Positions 51,907 to 64,000 of a DNA stretch of 64,000 nt are shown in pieces. The notes below the pieces were generated by a model. That model was not told the origin of the DNA, made no database searches, and saw nothing but the letters and a program-made list of their open reading frames with translations. The position numbers were made by a program, and so were the translations under genes. How positions within the stretch are numbered: the first letter of the stretch is position 1; every line of letters begins with the position of its first letter. Source of the stretch: Clostridiales bacterium NK3B98. Its GTDB lineage: Bacteria > Bacillota > Clostridia > Oscillospirales > Oscillospiraceae. Location: positions 124,001 to 188,000 of the forward strand of contig ATWA01000001.1 in assembly GCA_000421005.1 (NCBI GenBank), read 5' to 3'.

Positions 51907-52833
51907 ATGTATTTGGAAGCTGAACTGCCTGAGATCGAGATTGATACCGAGCAGGTGAAAGATGCGGTGCAGAATGTGGTGGGCGAGGAAGCCACTGACG
52001 CAGCGGTGAAAGCCACCCGCTCCGTAATGGATGTGATGGAAGCCCATCCGTGGATTAAGCCGGTGTGCTCTGTTCTGGTGATCCTGCTGGTGGCAAAGCT
52101 GATTATGTCTCTGGTGAACCATGCCATCCGCAAAGCAAATCTGGAAAAAACAACCCAGCACTATCTCCACGCCATCCTCCGGGTGCTGATTTACGGCGCC
52201 GCTGCGCTGAGCATTGCCGGAACGCTGGGGCTGAACATCACCTCTCTTGTGGCGCTTTTCTCTGTGGCTGGCGCTGCCTTTGCTTTGGCTGCGCAGGATA
52301 CGTTGTCCAACGTGTTTGCCGGACTGATGCTGCTCATGTCCAAGCCGCTGAAGGTGGGCGAGTACGTGGCGCTGGGCGGAGCCGGGGTAGAGGGCACTGT
52401 GCTGGAAGTGAACCTGATGCACACCCGTCTGGTCACGCCGGATAACCGCCTGGTGGTGGTGCCCAACAGCTCCATTGTGGGCAATACCGTCACCAACAAC
52501 ACCCGTGGCGGCAAGCGCCGGATTGACTTGAATTTCTCTATCAGCTACGATGCGGATATTGAGGAGACCAAGCTGATCCTTCTGCGCACCATGAACAAGA
52601 ACAGCATGGTGCTGGACGACCCGGAGCCTCCCTTTGCCCGGGTCACCAGCTACTCAGACAGCGCCGTGATCTATACCGCTCGTTTCTGGGTGAGTAACGA
52701 TAACTACTGGAATGTCCAGTTCGACCTGCTGGAGGATATCAAGAAGGCGCTGGATTCCGCTGGAATTGAGATGACCTATAACCATCTCAACGTCCATCTG
52801 GACAGCAATCTGCCCCAGCAGCTCAAGAGCTGA
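51907..52833 (+). CDS. Small-conductance mechanosensitive channel (MscS family)
   Basis: The 308-residue membrane protein opens under membrane tension to release ions. An N-terminal acidic helix is followed by membrane segments from about 45 (PVCSVLVILLVAKLIMSLV), the pore helix SVAGAAFALAAQDTLSNVFAGLMLL, then the MscS beta domain with VVPNSSIVGNTVTNNTRG and the C-terminal alpha-beta domain. ATG 51907 follows AAAGGAGG. It interrupts the ribosomal/RNA polymerase block and may be co-transcribed with nothing. Confidence 0.94.
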   Translation: MYLEAELPEIEIDTEQVKDAVQNVVGEEATDAAVKATRSVMDVMEAHPWIKPVCSVLVILLVAKLIMSLVNHAIRKANLEKTTQHYLHAILRVLIYGAAALSIAGTLGLNITSLVALFSVAGAAFALAAQDTLSNVFAGLMLLMSKPLKVGEYVALGGAGVEGTVLEVNLMHTRLVTPDNRLVVVPNSSIVGNTVTNNTRGGKRRIDLNFSISYDADIEETKLILLRTMNKNSMVLDDPEPPFARVTSYSDSAVIYTARFWVSNDNYWNVQFDLLEDIKKALDSAGIEMTYNHLNVHLDSNLPQQLKS

Positions 52834-52865
52834 CGCTTCCGGGCTCACAAGGACAGAAAAATAAC

Positions 52866-52903
52866 AACTCCTTTCGGAAAAAATCATCCGAAGGGAGTTT
52901 TTT
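52866..52903 (+). terminator. Terminator of the mscS gene
   Basis: AACTCCTTTCGG (52866-52877) pairs with CCGAAGGGAGTT (52888-52899) with one T-G pair, then T's. Confidence 0.9.
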
Positions 52904-52905
52904 AC

Positions 52906-52935
52906 TTGACATATTGATGCAAAACGTGCTATAAT
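52906..52935 (+). promoter_or_regulatory. Promoter of rpoB-rpoC
   Basis: TTGACA (52906-52911) and TATAAT (52930-52935) are both perfect with an 18-base spacer. The transcript would have a leader of about 160 bases up to the rpoB ATG, in which I see no gene. Confidence 0.92.
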
Positions 52936-53101
52936 CTAGTGCTTATATGGACAACTGTCCATTCTATATCCTCTTATCTGAAACTCATTCTAGCACAGAG
53001 CGCTCCCAGATGCAAGAGCAGCCGAGGAAATAACAGCAACGCAGCCGTGTGTGTCGCATCAGCACACAGACCGATGATTGGAAACGGGAGTGAACGCATC
53101 T

Positions 53102-56809
<3,708 letters not shown>

Positions 56810-56827
56810 GGAGGAGGACGAACGCAC

Positions 56828-60721
<3,894 letters not shown>

Positions 60722-60737
60722 TATCTCCGCAACGTTG

Positions 60738-60773
60738 AAAGGAGCCTGTCTCGATTGAGACGGGCTCCTTTTT
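60738..60773 (+). terminator. Terminator of rpoB-rpoC
   Basis: A 15-bp stem (60738-60752 with 60757-60771, one T-G pair) is closed by a 4-base loop and followed by T's. Confidence 0.95.
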
Positions 60774-60792
60774 GGTCATATCGTACCGGGAA

Positions 60793-60831
60793 AAGCAAAA
60801 TCCCCTCTGAGCCTTTTGGCTCAGAGGGGAT
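60793..60831 (-). terminator. Terminator of the rubrerythrin-rubredoxin operon
   Basis: On the minus strand, ATCCCCTCTGAGCC (60818-60831) pairs perfectly with GGCTCAGAGGGGAT (60800-60813), followed by TTTTGCTTTT. Confidence 0.93.
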
Positions 60832-60852
60832 GAAAACCAGAATCAGCGTTCC

Positions 60853-61005
60853 TTACGCTTCCTCAAAGGCATCCTTGCCAAGTCCGCAGATGGGGCAGAC
60901 CCAATCCTCAGGGACATCTTCCCAGGCGGTGCCGGGGGCAATGCCGTTATCAGGATCGCCAACGGCGGGATCATACTCATAACCACAGGGGCAAACGTAC
61001 TTCAT
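60853..61005 (-). CDS. Rubredoxin with shortened first iron knuckle
   Basis: A 50-residue gene, [20 protein letters not shown] onward, not previously delimited because it is so short. It reads as a rubredoxin, a small one-electron carrier with an iron bound by four Cys: C5, C7, C37 and C40. The second knuckle CPIC is normal, but the first is CPCG, one residue shorter than the usual CxxCG. It is the last gene of the reverse rubrerythrin operon and would be its natural electron donor. A frameshift is unlikely because both flanks match the family. Confidence 0.9.
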   Translation of the reverse strand: MKYVCPCGYEYDPAVGDPDNGIAPGTAWEDVPEDWVCPICGLGKDAFEEA

Positions 61006-61035
61006 AACAATTCTCCTTTGCAGTAGATGTAAGAC

Positions 61036-61230
61036 TTATGCGTTGGTGTCTTCCACTTCCCGGTAGAACACCACCACGCACAGCGAGGCGGAGGAACCGG
61101 GTGTCTCGAAGGAATGGAGCTTCCAGCCCTGATCGGCGTGGAAGTCAATCATATCCTGAAGCTGCTGAGTGAACTTCTCCCGGGAGGAGAAGGTGCAGCC
61201 GAAGGAATCCACCAAATAGACGGTTTTCAT
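61036..61230 (-). CDS. DUF4177-like small protein
   Basis: This 64-residue protein (starts [15 protein letters not shown], with GWKLHSFETP and CVVVFYREV) looks like DUF4177, a small domain of unknown function found with rubrerythrins and stress genes. Its ATG overlaps the stop of the reverse rubrerythrin by one base (ATGA), indicating coupling. Confidence 0.75.
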   Translation of the reverse strand: MKTVYLVDSFGCTFSSREKFTQQLQDMIDFHADQGWKLHSFETPGSSASLCVVVFYREVEDTNA

Positions 61231-61775
61231 CAGCCGAAGTAGCGCTCCAGCAGACCCTTGAAGGCCTTGCCATGGCGGGCCTCGTCACGGGCCATCTCGT
61301 GGACGGTGTCGTGGATAGCGTCCAGATTCAGTGCCTTTGCCTTCTTGGCCAGCTCGAACTTGCCGGCGGTGGCGCCGTTCTCGGCCTCTACACGGACTCT
61401 CAGGTTCTCCTTGGTGGAGTCAGAGACTACCTCGCCCAGCAGCTCGGCGAACTTGGCGGCGTGCTCGGCCTCTTCCCATGCGGCCTTCTCCCAATACAGA
61501 CCGATCTCGGGATAGCCCTCACGATGGGCCACACGAGCCATAGCCAGATACATACCCACCTCAGAGCACTCGCCGGTGAAGTTCTCTCTCAGACCCTGAA
61601 TGATCTCCTCGGGAGCGTCCTTGGCCACGCCGACAATATGCTCGGCAGCCCAGGTCATCTCAGCGCTCTGCTCGATGAACTTGGAGCCGGGGCACTTGCA
61701 CAGGGGGCAGACAAAATCTTCAGGCATATCGCCTTCGTGAACATAACCGCAGATGGGGCAAACATACTTTTTCAT
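61230..61775 (-). CDS. Reverse rubrerythrin
   Basis: In this 181-residue protein the rubredoxin-like domain is at the N-terminus (C6, C9, C23, C26; [10 protein letters not shown] and CPLCKCPG), followed by the ferritin-like diiron domain ([45 protein letters not shown]). This is the reverse order of ordinary rubrerythrin and is typical of clostridial peroxide/oxygen reductases. ATG 61775 follows AAGGAGG. It leads the operon with a DUF4177 protein and a rubredoxin. Confidence 0.94.
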   Translation of the reverse strand: MKKYVCPICGYVHEGDMPEDFVCPLCKCPGSKFIEQSAEMTWAAEHIVGVAKDAPEEIIQGLRENFTGECSEVGMYLAMARVAHREGYPEIGLYWEKAAWEEAEHAAKFAELLGEVVSDSTKENLRVRVEAENGATAGKFELAKKAKALNLDAIHDTVHEMARDEARHGKAFKGLLERYFG

Positions 61776-61902
61776 AGGGAAATCCTCCTTAATAATATAA
61801 ATGTGCTGGGGTTTGGGGGGTGAAGGGTGTCGAACGACTGCCTCGGGGGCGGTGAGATTGGCACCTTTCGCCCGGATTAGGTGGATGCATAGTTCTGGAC
61901 AT

Positions 61903-61931
61903 ATTATAGCGAACCGGGACAGGTTGGTCAA
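61903..61931 (-). promoter_or_regulatory. Promoter of the reverse rubrerythrin operon
   Basis: On the minus strand, TTGACC (61926-61931) and TATAAT (61903-61908) are 17 bases apart. The 120-base leader shows no PerR-like or other site that I can assign. Confidence 0.85.
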
Positions 61932-62031
61932 CAACAACTGAAAAGATTTTTCTGTATGTACATCTAAATGTAGGAATCTCCGGCTCAGAGGACGGATTTG
62001 TGGTGGAAATCGCTGAAAAACAAAAAACGCC

Positions 62032-62060
62032 TTGACAAATCGGGGATTCTGCTTTATCAT
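62032..62060 (+). promoter_or_regulatory. Promoter of the ilvB T-box transcript
   Basis: TTGACA (62032-62037) and TATCAT (62055-62060) are 17 bases apart. Confidence 0.8.
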
Positions 62061-62065
62061 TTTAA

Positions 62066-62315
62066 ACAGTCAAAATGCGATGAACGGGACAGTAAGCGCG
62101 GCAGAAGCGACAGAGAGGGCGTGTAGGCTGGAAATCGCCTGTGGAGCCGTGTCCGAAGGTCACCCGGGAGCAGCTGACCCAACGGCGTTTGCCCAGTAGG
62201 CTCAGACGGCTTTCTCCCGTTACAGAGAACAAGAGTGTACGGCTTGGCCGTAAATTTAGGTGGTACCACGGAGTTGACGCTTCGTCCTATGCTGGACGGG
62301 GCGTTTTGTCATAGA
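62066..62315 (+). promoter_or_regulatory. T-box leader of ilvB
   Basis: The T-box core AGGTGGTACCACGG (62258-62271) is followed by the terminator stem ACGCTTCGTCC / GGACGGGGCGT (62277-62287 with 62294-62304) and TTTT. An AG-rich bulge region (GACAGAGAGGGCGTG) lies in the Stem I area. A GTC triplet (about 62158-62160, in CCGAAGGTCACC) is a candidate specifier, which would mean valine, but Stem I was not folded with confidence. Uncharged tRNA would permit readthrough into ilvB. Confidence 0.9.
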
Positions 62316-62334
62316 GACGGGAAGGAGTGATCCC

Positions 62335-63966
62335 ATGACTGGCGCACAGGCATTGATTGAGAGCTTAAAGCGGGCAGGGGTGGAGCATATCTTCGGGTAT
62401 GCAGGGGCTACCATCTGCCCGGCGGTAGATGCGCTGGCCTGCGCCCCGGAGATCGGTTATACGCTGGTGCGCACCGAGCAGAACGCCGGGCACATGGCCT
62501 CCGGCTATTACCGGGTTACCGGCAAGGTGGGGGTGTGCATGGTCACCTCCGGCCCCGGGGCTACCAACCTGCTCACCGGCATAGCCACGGCTTACATGGA
62601 CTCCATTCCCATGGTTGCCATCACCGGGCAGGTGCCCAGCAACCTGCTGGGGCGGGACATCTTTCAGGAGGTGGACATCACCGGGGCAGTGGCTCCCTTC
62701 TCCAAGCACAGCTATCTGGTGAAGGATGCCAACGACATTCCCCGGATTGTAGCCGAGGCCTTCCACATCGCTGCCACAGGCAGACCGGGGCCGGTGCTCA
62801 TCGACCTGCCCATTGACGTGCAGAACGCACCCCTGAAAAAATACGAGTACCCGGAGAATGTGAGCCTTCGCAGCTACAAGCCCAGCGTCCGGGGACACGA
62901 GATGCAGATCAAACGGGTGGTCAAGGCCGTTGCGGGAGCAAAGCATCCGGTGATCTACGGCGGAGGTGGGGTCTTTCTTGCCCACGGCGAGGGAGAGCTG
63001 CGGGAGCTTGCGGAGCGCACCAATATCCCTGTGGTCACCACCATGATGGGGCTGTCCCTGCTGCCCACCACTCATCCCCTGAATCTGGGTATGATCGGTG
63101 CTTTCGGCAACGTGGCAGCCAACAAGGCGCTGGCCAAAAGCGATTTGCTGATTATGATCGGCGGACGGGTGGCAGACCGGGCCATCCTGTCTCCGGAGGA
63201 CATTCAAAAACGAACGACCATTATCCACATCGATGTTGACCCGGCGGAAATCGGCAAGAATATGAGAGCCGAGATTCCGGTGGTGGGGGACGTAAAGGTG
63301 GTTTTACAGCAGCTTCTTGAGGTGATTGAGCCGAGAGAGCTGACGGACTGGACGGAAGGGTTCCAGCAGATGCGCCGTCAGGAGCTGACACGTCCCTTCC
63401 CGGCACAGAAGGAGGGGTATGTGTTCCCCGGCGCAGTCATGCGGGCGCTGGGCAAAAAGCTGAAATACAACGCCGCCGTGTGCGTGGACGTGGGACAGAA
63501 CCAAATCTGGGCCTGCAAGCATCTGGCGCTCAACGGGGGACGGTTCCTCACCTCCGGCGGACTTGGCACCATGGGCTATGCCCTCCCCGCCGCTGTGGGG
63601 GTCAAGGTGGCCCAGCCCGGACGGCAGACGGTGGTAGTCTGCGGGGACGGCAGCTTCCAGATGAGCTTCAACGAGCTGGCCGCCGTGGTACACGGACAGA
63701 TGGACATCAAAATTGTCCTCATTCGCAACAATTATCTGGGCTTGGTGCGGCAGATTCAGGCCACGCCCACCTATCCCGCTGGGCCCTTCGGGGTGTCGCT
63801 GGACGGCTCCCCCAACTTCGCCCGTCTGGCTGCCGCCTACGGCATTCCCAGCCGGGTGCTGGACAACGAGGCGGAGATGGACAGCGCACTGGACGAGCTG
63901 TTGAATCAGCCTGGTCCCCGGCTGCTCATTGTCTCCACAGACCCAACGGCCCACACCAATGACTGA
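62335..63966 (+). CDS. ilvB: Acetolactate synthase large subunit
   Basis: The 543-residue thiamine diphosphate (TPP) enzyme joins two pyruvates, or pyruvate and 2-ketobutyrate, in valine/isoleucine synthesis. The catalytic Glu48 lies in RTEQNAGHM, the central FAD-binding domain is present, and the TPP motif is GDGSFQMSFNELA with IVLIRNNYLG. ATG 62335 follows a GGAAGGAG site and the T-box. It is slightly shorter than the usual 560-590 residues. A likely ilvN begins 14 bases after the stop, supporting the assignment. Confidence 0.92.
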   Translation: MTGAQALIESLKRAGVEHIFGYAGATICPAVDALACAPEIGYTLVRTEQNAGHMASGYYRVTGKVGVCMVTSGPGATNLLTGIATAYMDSIPMVAITGQVPSNLLGRDIFQEVDITGAVAPFSKHSYLVKDANDIPRIVAEAFHIAATGRPGPVLIDLPIDVQNAPLKKYEYPENVSLRSYKPSVRGHEMQIKRVVKAVAGAKHPVIYGGGGVFLAHGEGELRELAERTNIPVVTTMMGLSLLPTTHPLNLGMIGAFGNVAANKALAKSDLLIMIGGRVADRAILSPEDIQKRTTIIHIDVDPAEIGKNMRAEIPVVGDVKVVLQQLLEVIEPRELTDWTEGFQQMRRQELTRPFPAQKEGYVFPGAVMRALGKKLKYNAAVCVDVGQNQIWACKHLALNGGRFLTSGGLGTMGYALPAAVGVKVAQPGRQTVVVCGDGSFQMSFNELAAVVHGQMDIKIVLIRNNYLGLVRQIQATPTYPAGPFGVSLDGSPNFARLAAAYGIPSRVLDNEAEMDSALDELLNQPGPRLLIVSTDPTAHTND

Positions 63967-63980
63967 AGGAGGGGACGGCT

Positions 63981-64000
63981 ATGACGAATACCATTGCAGT
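63981..64000 (+). CDS. ilvN: Start of probable acetolactate synthase small subunit
   Basis: ATG 63981 follows GGAGGGG and reads MTNTIA before the window ends. Position after ilvB suggests the small regulatory subunit. The product cannot be confirmed from so few codons. Confidence 0.5.

Overview
The window is about 64 kb of moderately GC-rich, gene-dense DNA that looks like the chromosome of a strictly anaerobic, hydrogen-metabolising Clostridia species, most likely a gut Oscillospiraceae (Flavonifractor/Oscillibacter-like). Supporting signs are Firmicutes-type regulation (two T-box leaders, an M-box, an L10 leader, intrinsic terminators with U-tracts, strong AGGAGG ribosome sites, a K-turn L7Ae-like protein before rpsL), the Firmicutes-type GalT, the three [FeFe]-hydrogenase maturases, and a reverse rubrerythrin/rubredoxin operon. 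No phage, insertion sequence, CRISPR array, rRNA or tRNA gene was seen. The family assignment is inference; the rest is read from the sequence.

Layout. 0-5 kb: the end of an alanine/glycine:cation symporter, the M-box-controlled Mg transporter mgtE, and T-box-controlled leuA (minus strand). 5-18 kb: an alpha-galactoside locus, with the Leloir genes galE-galK-galT (minus) divergent from a sugar ABC importer (binding protein and two permeases, no ATPase), an AraC regulator, a GH36 alpha-galactosidase and three membrane proteins (unknown, YesL-like, YczE-like). 18-25 kb: a cation/proton antiporter, the H-cluster maturation genes hydE-hydG-hydF, and metY (all minus). 25-31 kb: a two-HTH regulator, thrS (lacking the TGS domain), a small membrane-anchored protein and a DUF815 AAA+ ATPase. 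31-38 kb: a sucrose locus, with a GH13 amylosucrase-like enzyme and a LacI repressor divergent from a sucrose PTS EIIBCA that is followed by HPr and Enzyme I; two near-identical 14-bp LacI/CcpA-type operators sit at the two divergent promoters.

38-47 kb: acylphosphatase, an AIM24-family protein, rplJ-rplL with an L10-type attenuated leader, a GH18-like Cys-rich protein, a tightly overlapping yqeG / AP-endonuclease-like / aminopeptidase P run, and a large secreted LRR-FN3-CHAP protein. 47-61 kb: L7Ae-like, rpsL, rpsG, fusA and tuf, then an MscS channel and rpoB-rpoC. The usual rplKAJL-rpoBC-rpsLG-fusA-tuf order is therefore rearranged. 61-64 kb: a reverse rubrerythrin - DUF4177 - rubredoxin operon (minus), divergent from T-box-controlled ilvB and the first codons of a probable ilvN.

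The sugar genes form a logical pathway: raffinose-type oligosaccharides could enter by the ABC importer, be split by the GH36 enzyme into galactose (to GalK/GalT/GalE) and sucrose, while external sucrose enters by the PTS. The most unusual points are a roughly 208-bp dispersed repeat with compensatory changes in its hairpins, an unrecognised terminator-containing leader before hydE, a sucrose PTS paired with a GH13_4-like enzyme instead of a GH32 enzyme, the rearranged ribosomal/RNA polymerase cluster, a rubredoxin with a shortened first iron knuckle (CPCG), and the two-HTH regulator with a large unidentified C-terminal region.
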